A DNA stretch of 64,000 nucleotides. It comes from Dipteris shenzhenensis (Eukaryota > Polypodiophyta > Polypodiopsida > Gleicheniales). Below, piece by piece: positions 12,781 through 23,239 of this stretch; positions within the stretch are counted from its first letter, which is position 1; each line of letters opens with the position of its first letter. The stretch lies in NCBI GenBank assembly GCA_047967505.1, contig CM106541.1. One strand, 5' to 3'. The position numbers and the translations under genes were made by a program. The notes beneath the pieces are model-generated. The model was not told where the DNA came from, did not search any database, and saw nothing but the letters and a program-made list of their open reading frames with translations.

Positions 12781-13763
12781 GTAATGGAAGATTTCTTAAT
12801 AATATTCCTTTATGCAAGGAAGGATTTATGCTTTTGATTCTTGCCTACATAAAAATAATTATTTTCCTAAGTTCCTCTTTTGAATTTAATAGCACTTGGG
12901 GACCTAAAATATTTGTGAAAACATTATTGTAAGTTGGGGAAAGCGTGTATTTCCTTTGGAATTAGGATATTTTTCTTTTAATTAAAGAAAGTATTTTCTT
13001 TGGACATTTATTAGTTAAGTATTAATAATTTGGGACGTTGAGAAATTATAAGTGACATCGATATTTTTGTTACCCATAGAGAATGAACACACCTGACTAT
13101 TGGAAATCGGAGTTTCCTCCATCCCCGCTGAGCTCTATGTCTTGTCTCAGGCCAGTGCAATAGGGAATCTTAAGTTGTTTGAGAGCACTGCAAGGACTTG
13201 TCTTTTGTAGAGTATAGTAACAACAGTGTACCGAATCCAAGGAAAAGTAAGTGTAGAACGGAAAGAACACTTCTTTGATTGTGGACCAATTGTCTCTGCA
13301 TTCTAGATGCAAAGAAAGAGCCTCTGAATTCTAAGACGGCCACCTCAAAAGACATTGTAAAGCTGCTTATCTCATCTTGTTTCCTCCCTTTTCTCTTCCT
13401 TATGAAGGTACCTTGCAGATTCAACTTCCCTAGTGATAATTGTGACAACAGGATTCCCTTGATTTGAGTACTCCCTATGTTTCTGTTGATCTTTGAATGT
13501 ACACACATGATCTCAACTGACCTACAAGCCTGCTTCCTCATCATCACTAGCATTTAGCTTGGTCAATTGCTGGACCAGCTGATATGCCACGGTGTCAATG
13601 GCATCAAACTTGCTTTAATCTTCAAATTCATGTTTACAATATGCAGACAAAGAAGAAACAGTTTACAAGCTTTTGATCAGCACTTTACCAAAGATGTACA
13701 CCAGAACATCTGCCTCCAATGGACAATAATAGAGAAGAAACACTAATAAATATGTGTCGAAAG
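12781..13763. other. Spacer between satellite and gatB relic
   Basis: AT-rich to about 13080, with nothing recognised. On the minus strand at about 13548-13613 there is a short open segment beginning KFDAIDTVAYQLVQQLTK and ending in a stop. It looks exon-like (acidic tail DDEEAGL) but I cannot assign it. It may belong to the same broken locus as the gatB fragment next to it. Confidence 0.35.
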
Positions 13764-13974
13764 CTTTATTCTGACCTTGGTGCCAAGCTTTTCTTCCCCT
13801 TTCTGTCTGACAGAAATGTTAACATCGCAACTCTTGCATATTGCCATTACTAATGCCCAGATAGCGAACAAGTCTCTGCAGCTCTGCAGCATATTCGGCT
13901 GCTTCCAAACCAGAGCGCATATCAGGTTCTGAGACCACTTCCAGCAGAGGAACTCCTGCCCTGTTTAAATCTAC
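13764..13974 (-). pseudogene. gatB: gatB pseudogene exon (Asp/Glu-tRNA amidotransferase subunit B)
   Basis: Minus-strand translation gives [16 protein letters not shown], then [17 protein letters not shown], then SNGNMQE, then a [17 protein letters not shown] block. These are hallmark segments of GatB, the subunit of the glutamyl-tRNA(Gln) amidotransferase GatCAB that works in plant mitochondria and plastids and is nuclear-encoded. An AG acceptor-like CCTAG precedes the first codon at 13974, so this looks like a genomic exon rather than a cDNA copy. Between GNMQE and VNIS, six bases encoding two conserved residues are missing. In addition, a GATGTGATGT-type duplicate has lost 5 bases, shifting the frame and creating a TAA. 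Similarity stops abruptly near 13764 without a donor site. No other gatB exons are recognisable nearby, and the plus-strand DUF7869 frame begins immediately beyond it. It is a dead fragment; a functional copy must exist elsewhere. Confidence 0.82.
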
Positions 13975-14000
13975 CTAGGCATTTCCAATGGGCAGTTAAT

Positions 14001-14025
14001 TTCTCTCTCTCTCTCTCTCTCTCTC
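14001..14025 (+). repeat. (CT)n microsatellite
   Basis: A pure CT run immediately 5' of the DUF7869-like reading frame. It could act as the polypyrimidine tract of a splice acceptor at 14038-14039. Confidence 0.9.
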
Positions 14026-14039
14026 GGCAACAAATTTAG

Positions 14040-15720
14040 CATTCACGGTAATAGAGGAAGGTCCAAATCAAGAATCTCAACTGTCAGGGCAGCAGCAATT
14101 TTACAAGACTTCATACATGAAAATGCTTTGCCTCAACCCCATATATCTACCAAACTCCCTAACGGTGACGCGATCACTGAAATGCACCTTCCAATGGGCT
14201 TGACAAAGCTCGAAGTATTTGACTCTATTGCAGAAAAGCAAAGGCAAAGAGGGGATGCTGTAGCTTCTTCTCATACTTTGTATACTCTTTGGAAGAAGAA
14301 CTTTGGATATGTTAAAATCCCAAGGAGGCAAAAAATGTCAAAGTGCAATGTCTGTGATGATTTAAAGCGAGCGATTGAGAGTGCAACATGTCCAAATCAA
14401 AGGGAATTATACAAAAAAAACCGAAAATCTCATCATGACCTTATTCGACATTCCAGACAAAAATATGCATTTTGGAAGGAGCAAGCTATTTCGCATCCTG
14501 ATGACTACATGTGTCTTATTGTAGATGGCATGGATCAGAATACAACAACATTGCCTCGTTTTGTTGCCACTCCACCTAAATTACAAGGAAAGCACTTTCT
14601 AAAGACACATCTATGTGGAGTGTTAGTGCATGGAATTAAGTTCTTTGCAGATATATGGATTGATTCCTTGCATCTACATGATAGCAATCAAGTTGTAACA
14701 TCTATTATGAAGGCAATTCGCAATGTACATGCAGAAAAAGGTCGCCTGCCACCGACTTTGAGAATACAAGCTGATAATTGCTGGCGAGAAAATAAGAATG
14801 TACTTATGTTTGCCTTCTGCTCCATGCTAGTTGCTCATCGAATCTTCAATGAGGTCGAATGTGGACCCGTAATGCAATGGCAACAGTATTCTCATGATAC
14901 AAAATGGGAACCTGAAGAACCTTACAGTCTCTTAACTTCAATTCCCAGCAAGGAAAGGTATCCAACATGGGCTCCTATACAAGAATTTAATGAGAGGTCT
15001 AATTGTGAAATAGATGGATTAAAAGCATTTATTACATACAAAGAGGAAATGCTCCAGAGATATCCTGATTCGAAGCCTGCTTGGAGAGAACACACTACCA
15101 CTGTAATTAACAAGACACGAAATTTAATAAAGGACCTTGAGAGAATGCGAGGCTCAAAGGATGTCAAGGAAGAATGCAATATGTTTTGGCCAAATGTTCA
15201 TAACGATTTGCGCCCAGCTCCAGTCTTTGAAAATGATTTTGTATCATTACTCCCACGTCCATATTGTGGACCGAAGAAGAGAGAGTTTATGCCACAAGTA
15301 GATATAGAGGTTGATTGTTTTGTTGTGGTTCGGCCATCGGATGATGAATATGAGAATGTGAAGTTTTGGGTTGCAAAAGTAGTTGATGTGCAAAGAGATG
15401 ACCAAGGGAGAGCTACAACATTTACAGCGGTATGGTATGAGCCAAAGGGCAGGAAGGAGAATATGGATAACAACACATTATATACTAATTGTATAATGAA
15501 GGAGTGGGTCCCAAATGATGAAGCAGTCTCTCAAGTTTCGACAGAGACAATCATAGTGTCTTGGCATTCAAGGGCAAAGAAATCAAAGAAGCACATGGGA
15601 TATGAGGTAGAAGGAAAAATAAAAATACCACAGCAAACTATTTTGCATATACACGAATTTTTAAGGATGCTCGCCATGGAGGAAGTAGAAGGAGATAGCG
15701 CAAATGAAGAATGTCCATGA
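14040..15720 (+). CDS. DUF7869-type transposase-like protein with an internal deletion
   Basis: The frame is open from 13969 and becomes protein-like just after a (CT)12 tract at 14002-14025. A TTTAG at 14035-14039 could be a splice acceptor; the first in-frame ATG is at 14182. The order of elements matches what I recall of DUF7869 proteins, a family of probable transposon origin with an RNase H-like core. There is an N-terminal HGNRGRSK segment and helical region, a zinc-binding-like CNVCDDL with a following Cys, then YMCLIVDGMDQNTT with a first acidic position and LRIQADNCWRENKN with the second. The family normally follows this with a GHTHEDID-like motif. Here FNEVE runs straight into a distal segment (CGPVMQWQQYSHDTKWEP), so that part is absent without loss of frame. 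The C-terminal ~200 residues include a BAH/chromo-like strand block around DCFVVVRPSDDEYENVKFWVAKVVDV. It is probably inactive for transposition; whether the rest is expressed is unknown. Confidence 0.65.
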
Positions 15721-15840
15721 TTAAAGCTTTGTATTGAAGTCCATTGATTCAGAAGGATTTTATTTGGGTACTAGGCAAGGAGCCAATCCAAGACAATTAT
15801 AATCAGAGTCATCACCTCGTATGTCAAATGAGAGTCAAAA
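15721..15840. other. 3' flank of DUF7869-like ORF
   Basis: A short AT-rich flank. No polyadenylation signal is clear enough to name. Confidence 0.4.
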
Positions 15841-15842
15841 TA

Positions 15843-16215
15843 TGCACTGGATGTCACCCAAGGGTCAAGGCTTGCCAAGACAATAGGGAGTTAATGCAGA
15901 TGGCACCTAGCAAGGGACTATCACATTGAGCAATAAGACAATGGGGAGTCAATGCACCCAAGGGGCAAGGCTTGGCAAGATAACTTGTGGGAGTTAATGC
16001 AGATGGCACCTGTATTTTGCACTGGATGTCACCCAAGGGTCAAGGCTTGGCAAGACAACAGGGAGTTAATGCAGATGGCACCTGGCAAGGGACTATCGCA
16101 TTGAGCAATAAGACAATGGGGAGTCAATGCACCCAAGGGGCAAGGCTTGGCAAGACAAGCCTAGATCAAATTATGCAGATGGCAACTGGCAAGGGATTGT
16201 CGTGACATTGAGCAA
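15843..16215. repeat. ~175 bp tandem duplication
   Basis: A unit starting TGCACTGGATGTCACCCAAG at 15843 recurs at about 16018, nearly identical and including the ATTGAGCAATAAGACAATGG segment. A third partial copy of that last segment lies near 16206. Confidence 0.85.
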
Positions 16216-16530
16216 TAAGACAATGGGGTGTCAAATTATGCAGATGGCACGAATTGAGGCTCTTTAAGAGCAACAATTTAAATTGTAAACATATGTTCAA
16301 TCTATATCATTTTGGATATAAAGACTGTAGCTAAGAGCAACGTCTCTCAATGTAATCATATACATAAAGCTACAATTGCTATTATCCCTCTTTGGTCTTA
16401 TGGCATCATGTCTTCTTTCTATTTATTAAAAGTTTTGTTAAATTTTGTGCATATTGCCGAGTGACAATGTTATTTTCATGAAATATTTAAGTCTCCTTTC
16501 ATGGATTTATAAATTTATCACGTCAATGAA

Positions 16531-16890
16531 AAACGTCAAGGAAAAATATTTAAAATAATTAAATTAACAAATAACTTAGATATAGCTAGAATTTCTAATA
16601 TAGGATTATTTCAAATTCTTGCATGTTGGTGTAAAAGTATAGATTGAAAAAACAATATTTGTATGTGAATATGATAGAGCCACAAAGTGAACTTTTGATT
16701 TGGGAAGGAAAAACGTCAAGGAAAAATATTAAAAATAATTAAATTAACAAATAACTTAGATATAGCTAGAATTTCTAATATAGGATTATTTCAAATTCTT
16801 GCATGTTGGTGCAAAAGTATAGATTGAAAAAACAATATTTTTATGTGAATATGACAGTGCCACAAAGTGAACTTTTGATTTGGGAAGAAA
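16531..16890. repeat. 180 bp perfect-period tandem duplication
   Basis: The segment beginning AAACGTCAAGGAAAAATATT at 16531 is repeated from 16711 with only a few substitutions. A third, decaying half-copy around AAAGT..TTTTGATTTGG continues to about 16960. It is AT-rich, and the high identity implies a recent event. Confidence 0.9.
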
Positions 16891-16960
16891 CTTTTTAGAA
16901 AGTAAAATTTTGATTTGGAAAGGATATTTTCATAAAGTAAAGTTTTCATTTGGGAAGGAT

Positions 16961-17470
16961 TTTTGGGCTTCGTCCAAAAACAACACAAAAAGTCCAAAAT
17001 TAATGAAATAGGTGTTCATTATGAACTGTCTTTTGAATTCTATAAAGCATGAGCATACAATCTTGTTCTCCATATTTATTAATTAATTTGTAGAGTTTAT
17101 TTTCAGAGCAAGATTCTTAAGAAATTCTGTATCAGGTACCTTATTCTCAGGCCATGCTTGACTACCATGTCTAGCAACTAATACAACATCATCATTGGAC
17201 TTGAATGGTTTTGGTTGTGGTCTGTCCTCCTTCCTTTCTCAAAATAAGTGTATGATCCACCATATCTTTTTCCAAAAATGTGCTAGGTAGAGATCTAGAG
17301 GGAATGATGCCCATTTGTGCTACTAGCAGAATTCGTGAAGGGGAGGAAATGATGCCCATTTGTACTACTAGCAGAATTGGTGAAGGGTTAGTATTGCTCA
17401 ATATTTGAAAGGAAAATAGAGGATAAGAGAGTTTCTTGGAGTCCCTTAGACAACATATGGACCCCTACCA

Positions 17471-17472
<2 letters not shown>
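16961..17472. other. Spacer, no gene seen
   Basis: Contains a ~55 bp near-direct repeat (GATGCCCATTTGTRCTACTAGCAGAATT) at about 17306 and 17351. Otherwise featureless. Confidence 0.5.

Positions 17473-17504
<32 letters not shown>
17473..17504 (+). repeat. (GT)n microsatellite
   Basis: A pure GT run preceded by CTACCAAG. No LINE coding sequence is recognisable on either side, unlike the other GT tracts here. Confidence 0.95.
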
Positions 17505-17507
<3 letters not shown>

Positions 17508-19499
17508 TTCAAGACAAACATTATCCATCTTAGACTTATCAATCTGCAAGACAATTTGTGATAAGATAATCTCTACAAAGAAAGTTTATGAAAAAATCAT
17601 GTAATTTTGCTCAATTATAAATACCGAATAATATTGAAGGAGCTCCACTCACCTACATCCATCCACAGCAAGGACAAATCAGAACAAGAACCTTAGATTG
17701 TGGGACTGCAAGCTTCAAAGCACAACTCTACTTGTTATCGATGTCACAACACCATAAGATATTAATAATAGCAAAACTTATCGACCTTGGATGGCGGTGC
17801 ATCGTTTGGCACCCCAATGTTTGAGTCACAAGTATCTAGATGCTCCATGTATTTCTCTTTCTATAACTGGCATTATACAAATTCCCCAATATGGGGAATA
17901 CAAGAGGCAATGGGTGATGGTGCCAATCATGCTAATGAATGTTATTTAAAACTTATAGAGGTGAGCATATTTTCAAATATACTAATTAAGAAACGTGAGC
18001 CACCTCAGTAAACATCGTGCTACGTATATGGAGCCGAAAAAGATACGTAATGACCTTTGATTTTAGATACTTACCTCAGTTTTTCAAGGTGTCGACCCGT
18101 AAGTATGTGGTCTTGGAGTCTCTCAATGGCTCTTGTATGTACCAAAGACTCTCCGTATTCTTGCTAGCTTTAGTAGTATCAATGCTCAGATCTGTAGAGG
18201 TAGGCCATTCTTTGCACAAATCATAGTCATATTCAAAAGGTAAATAATCATACTGGGGTGAGTATACCGAATAAGGTTTTTACCTCTTACCTCAACGTCT
18301 TTGATCAATGTGGTTGCATGCGCTCTACCACTAGTCTTGGCTTGAGCTTTTCGCCTGTCTCGCCATCTCTCATGAGTTAGAACCGTAGCGGAAGATTCGA
18401 GCCAAGCTGAGCGTAACTATTTTGATCACAGAACTGTTCTTCTATGCTGTCCTCATCCGTAAAGTCTTTGAGGAGTTTTTTGGCCACCCTTCATGTAAGG
18501 CTACAGTCTTTCCTGCCAATATCATTATCGTTTCAGCAACTAGCGATTCCACTATAATCTCTTGGAGGTGGCTACGGTCACTGTGTTGCCTATGCTAACA
18601 AATCAGTCGCTCAGTTCAGTATCTTACCAAAGTAGTAGCTGCCAATAAACTGACCATATACGGGAGGCAACAATGGTGAGGGAGGCTTATATGCAGTGTG
18701 CCAGTAGCTAAGACGATCACGTAAGGAAGGCAATAATGGCGATGGAGGTTGCACCATACACCGGAGGCAGCAATGGCGAGGGAGGCTGCGCTGGCTAGGG
18801 ATGTAGATCAAAGAAAGAAAGAAAGAAACTATTATTATCGTCCTCTGGGGGCCTGAAATCGACCCAAAGTGAAAGCTAGAGGCGCACAAAACTTATGAGA
18901 AGCTACAAAGCTACGGAAGCCATCTTATCGCAAGAATAGGAGCTCAGCCGATGCAGTCGGTTCATCATCCACGACCTTTCATTCTTTCATGAGCATTTTC
19001 ACGTAAGTCACGTTATTTTTTGGCTTTGCAATTTCAAGACTCTGTGATTTTCGGGATTCACATAAAAGCTTTATAATGACATATGATCCCATAGGCTCCC
19101 ACCAAGATTTAATAATTCTAAAAAAGTATACAGATAGGATCCCATAGGCTCCGATAGCATTGGTAAGTCCGGGATTAATATTTCAAGAATTTAGAGCCCA
19201 CATATGCAAGCGTTTTATACATATATACAATTTCTTTTATGGGTGACCAATAGTGTGAAAACCATGTTAGACAAGATTCAATCATAGGTTTGTCTTTAGT
19301 CTATATAGCTGCAAATGCAAGTCCAATATCGATCACAAAATTTGTCTTAACATATATAACTTGTCGGCAATGTATAGCCATGTTCAGTTAGGAAGAGACT
19401 TGGACTCAATTCTCTATCAAATGTATATCATAAGGAAAAAACATCGTGGTCTAGCACAGATAAGCTTGCCAACCCATATCCTGTATACATCGGCATAAG
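17505..19499. other. Spacer, no gene seen
   Basis: No convincing coding sequence. At 18650-18800 an imperfect ~35-60 bp motif containing GGAGGCARCAATGGYGAKGGAGG occurs three times. Minus-strand reading at about 18400-18560 has a short exon-like segment (KDFTDEDSIEEQF) that I cannot assign. Confidence 0.4.
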
Positions 19500-19519
19500 T
19501 GTGTGTGTGTGTGTGTGTG

Positions 19520-19572
<53 letters not shown>
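19500..19572 (+). repeat. (GT)n microsatellite bordering LINE fragment 1
   Basis: About 36 GT units with one CC interruption, ending directly at the 5' end of the LINE fragment that starts at 19573. Confidence 0.95.
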
Positions 19573-19573
<1 letters not shown>

Positions 19574-20081
19574 TTACAGGTACACTATCCGTTGGCGTCA
19601 CTCTTGCTCGACGCAGCATAGTGTCTGCCACTTATCTCCGCTGTTTGGCCCCTTCAGAGACAATGCTTCATCTTCTTTGGACATGCCTTGGTACTATGGC
19701 TCTTTTGAACAAAATATCTGGATTTCTTCGCCTTTGTTTCCCCACCTCCTGTTTTGGGAAACAGCTCTGGCTTTTTGGTAGGTTCCCCTCCTCCTTGGCT
19801 CACTACTCCTTACTCTTTTTTTGGGTAAGGCTTTCTGGACCATATGGCAGGAGCACACTTTGGCATATTTGGGGAAAAAGATACCTAAGCCCTATGAGTT
19901 CTTCAGATCCTCCTTGTGCCAATCTATTTCTGATGCTTGTCGGCAAGGAGACCTTCAACATTCTAGCCTAGAGTTGGTTTACTTATGTTTTTGATCTCTT
20001 GTTTCGGACTCTCCACTTTGGAGACTCTCTGATGTATCTTCTTTTCATGTAATGTAATGCTACTGGATTTACCAAAAAAAA
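19573..20081 (+). mobile_element. 5'-truncated LINE 3' fragment 1
   Basis: Codes for a C-terminal piece of a non-LTR retrotransposon ORF2, the zinc-binding region after reverse transcriptase. The segment CLAPSETMLHLLWTCLG matches the CPRCSHHCETVPHLLWSCP segment of the neighbouring fragment 2 in layout, followed by an aromatic-rich tail (WLFGRFPSS, FWVRLSGPYG). It ends TTTACC-A8 and passes straight into (GT)n. It is 5'-truncated, as is usual for LINEs, and has the same orientation as fragment 2. It is bracketed on both sides by GT repeats in the same phase. Confidence 0.8.

Positions 20082-20107
<26 letters not shown>
20082..20107 (+). repeat. (GT)n between two LINE fragments
   Basis: It begins after the A8 tail of fragment 1 and ends where fragment 2 starts. 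Confidence 0.95.
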
Positions 20108-20112
<5 letters not shown>

Positions 20113-21430
20113 CCATGCAGTCTGTTTGTTCTCCTAAGACTCATGGGGGACTGAATATTCTCAATCTTTAGTTTCATATGTTGGCACGGAAGAGCACCAT
20201 GATTTTTGATTTTTTTCAGCAAAAACAGCCATGGGCTGTTGTGTTAGTAGCTATGTGTGGACACATGAAGTCTCACGCATATGGGGATTGGATTACAGAT
20301 CACTGGGAAGTAGTAATGAGTACATTTCAGGGGAAGCTGTCCTGTTTCTACTGCTCTTATTCATGATTGGAAGAGAATTCTCTCTTATGCTAAATGGTCG
20401 GGTGCTTCCTCTCCTCATGGTAATTCTCTTCGCTTGGAAAGTCTCCATTGGAGCAAGGTATTTGATTCACCACTTGCTTTACAGGCACCTATTAAAGCAT
20501 ATAATCTTATGAAATTGGGCATAAGATTTGTTGGAGATGTGGTGGATCAACATGGTTATGTGCTCTCATTTCCACAAGCTTGCAGGACATTCCCCTTAGG
20601 TCTGCATCATAGGCCCATTTGGAGGCTACTTACATCTATGTTGCAGCCTTTTGTTCATGTTCCTCCGTTGTTTGTACGAGACAGATTATTGGATTGGAAT
20701 CTGGCTCCCTTGTCTCTTGCTACCCGTTCACTTTTAATGCATAATTTGACATCCTCGATGGTGTACAGATTTCTTATACCACCACCATGGATTGATAAGC
20801 ATGCCAACACTCTTTGGAATTTGGATAGACCTTTATCTTGGTGGCAATCAAAACTCAAGAAAATTTGGAAAGCTAAGCTGCCATTGAAACAAAGGCTTTT
20901 CTTTTGGAGATGTATAGTGGGAGCTTTTATTATTAAAGTGAAATTGGAAGCACACCGTATTGCTTCCTCTTCCTGTCCCCGTTGCTCTCATCATTGTGAG
21001 ACAGTTCCCCATTTGTTATGGTCCTGCCCGCACTCTTGGATATTGATCACTCATGTTTCTTGTTTGCTGCGGCTTCGGTTTCCCTCTATTCGATTTGGGA
21101 AATTCTTCTGGGTGTTTGGATGCTTTTCGTCTCAGATGTCTCCATTCCTCCTTTTCTTTCACTGGGTTCGTTTTTGGGTACTATGGACTATTTGGACACA
21201 GAGATGGCATTTTATGATGGGACAACACTTCCCTCAGGCATATGTTTTTTTCAGAATGTCCCTCAAGAAATCTCTATATGATAGTTATGCTGTGAGGGAT
21301 TTGGATGTTACTAGCCTTGAAGTGTTTTCCCACTGTTTTTGAGTGCTTCCATTAGGCTCTCTTTTGGAGTCTAATGTCATGTACATTGATTTTATGTTAA
21401 TTTTATAGTCACTGGTTTCACCCAAAAAAA

Positions 21431-21431
<1 letters not shown>
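20108..21431 (+). mobile_element. 5'-truncated LINE 3' fragment 2
   Basis: The first ~330 bp encode the end of the reverse transcriptase region (CSPKTHGGLNILNL, followed by an in-frame TAG where Gln is expected, then FHMLARK). The open frame 20434-21342 holds the downstream part, with KLKKIWKAKLPLKQRLFFWR and the zinc-binding CPRCSHHCETVPHLLWSCP (zf-RVT type). The 3' UTR is short and ends TTTCACCC-A8 followed by (TG)n. Two frame breaks lie between 20350 and 20440. It is a dead copy of a plant LINE, in the same orientation as fragment 1. Confidence 0.88.

Positions 21432-21508
<77 letters not shown>
21432..21508 (+). repeat. (TG)n(GA)n compound microsatellite after the LINE tail
   Basis: About 25 TG units followed by 13 GA units, directly after the A8 tail of LINE fragment 2. 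Confidence 0.95.
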
Positions 21509-21898
21509 ATTGCATCCTTCATCTAAGAATCTCTTTCTCATATCCTTTTTTTTTGGGGCCATTTGACTTGTTTCTAGAAACCTAAAACTATTGGGAAAAT
21601 GGCATCCTGTATTGCAATTCAAGTTGAGAAATTCAAAAGGTGAAGGTATTTTGGTGGGTACTCTGCACTTGATCTATGCATAAAAGGATGTATAACTTAC
21701 GTCTATGAAGGGGTGCTCCCCGCTTGAGCCAAAAGCTCAAAATGAATGGAATAAAATTTTGTGAGTTTTTGAATAAGGTTCTCTTCCATGGATAGAAGCC
21801 TAAAATGTGGGATTTTTAGGAGTAAGCAGGGGTCTTGTATCAAGCTGTTCTAACTTCGTGGCTACCCAATGGTCATTGGGAATAGGGTGTCTAGGTAT
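21509..21898. other. Spacer, no gene seen
   Basis: Unremarkable sequence between the LINE array and a tandem duplication. Confidence 0.5.
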
Positions 21899-22175
21899 GG
21901 AACCTTGAGATTCAAGATCACGGCTTTGCTTAAGAGTGGGTTCTATAGTTACTTGATGCTTCAATTCGCACGGGAGGTGTGGGAATCCATGTTGAGGTCA
22001 TTTGGTCCATCAATAGCAATAAAAAATGAGAATAGGGTGGAACCTTGAGTTTCAAGATCACATCTTTGCTTAAGAGTGGGTTCTATAGTTCTTGATGCTT
22101 CAATTCACATGAGATTGTAGGATCCAAGTTGAGGTTACTTGGTTCATCTATAGCCATGAAAAATTGGGGCCAGAT
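21899..22175. repeat. ~140 bp tandem duplication
   Basis: The segment from GGAACCTTGAGATTCAAGAT at 21899 is repeated from 22039 with small indels and about 85-90% identity by eye. A G-run (about 14 G) lies downstream at 22321. Confidence 0.8.
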
Positions 22176-23239
22176 GCAAGGTACAAGGTCTAGAAACTCA
22201 ATCAAGTGAGGGTGTTGGAAAAGTGATCTCACTATTGCCATGAGTGTGAATATTGAGCACTTGTGGTAGTCATTTTGTGTGTGTGGTTGAGTGGTATTTC
22301 TATGAGATTGATTGTGTGAGGGGGGGGGGGGGGGTGATTGGAGTTGAGTGTACTTAGGATAGTGTGTTTGTTGAGATGTTCTAGAGGTAAGAATAAGAGT
22401 GGTCTAAGAAGTGTTTCAAAGAGTGATGTGAGCACAGGTGAACTGAGCAATGATGTGTTATGTTTTGCCTTTAGACTTATATAGACAATTTTATATTTTT
22501 GTGTATCTCCTTCTCTCACTCATGTTCCACTTATTATGGATCTTTTCAGCTTCTATATACGCCATGTTTTTCAACATAACTTGTCAAATCATGTACTGAC
22601 ACCTATAGCATATAGTTCTTGTGTATAGCCTCAAAGCTAGCTCTGGATCCAAAAGTTATGGTAAGCCACCTCCTATAGAATTCTCGTAGATCACCTCCTG
22701 TGACACCAGTAGCTATTCGTAGGAGCTTCCTTGCTCTCCCTCTTGCACCATTCATGGCTCTTTTACAGATGTAGACCTTCCCCTCAGATGTGCCTTTGAA
22801 GAATGTTGAATAGCGTTATATGATGATTCATGAACTACCTTGTGCCTTCCCAAGAGATTCTTTATAGAGGGGCATAAAGCCCTCTAGAATGGTTGATTAC
22901 CCAACATGCTAGGATGACATGATTGATATGGTTCTTAATACTATCAACCAACCTCTGGATTTCCATATAGTGTATCATGTGCCAAATAGCACAAGTCTTC
23001 TTGGCCTATAAAAAGGGCCCTATCGGTGGAATCTCTTGCCCTTTCTAGGCACTTGCACCTACCCATATATTTTCCCTTGTTGAAAACCTATGATGTCCAT
23101 ATATGTTAGCATGCATAGTAGCCCACATGGCTACACTTCTGCCAATTTGAAATCTTTTTTTAGTCCCCACATTTTACATGGGTCATTTACTCTATAGAAG
23201 ATCCTAACTTACTAGCCTTGCGTGCAAGCAAACAACCAA
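22176..23239. other. Spacer, no gene seen
   Basis: Contains a poly-G run at about 22320-22334. No coding sequence is supported. Confidence 0.5.

Noticed and set aside
6664-12784. Many near-identical ~65-residue ORFs on both strands
   Set aside because: They are the translation of satellite monomers; each unit repeats the same chance frame.
17473-17504. Another TG-flanked LINE insertion
   Set aside because: A GT run is present but neither side carries LINE coding sequence or the TTTCACC-A8 tail.
19501-19781. Cys-Val repeat proteins read through the GT tract, and the His-Thr ORF on minus
   Set aside because: Dinucleotide repeat translation; only the part after 19573 is LINE-derived.
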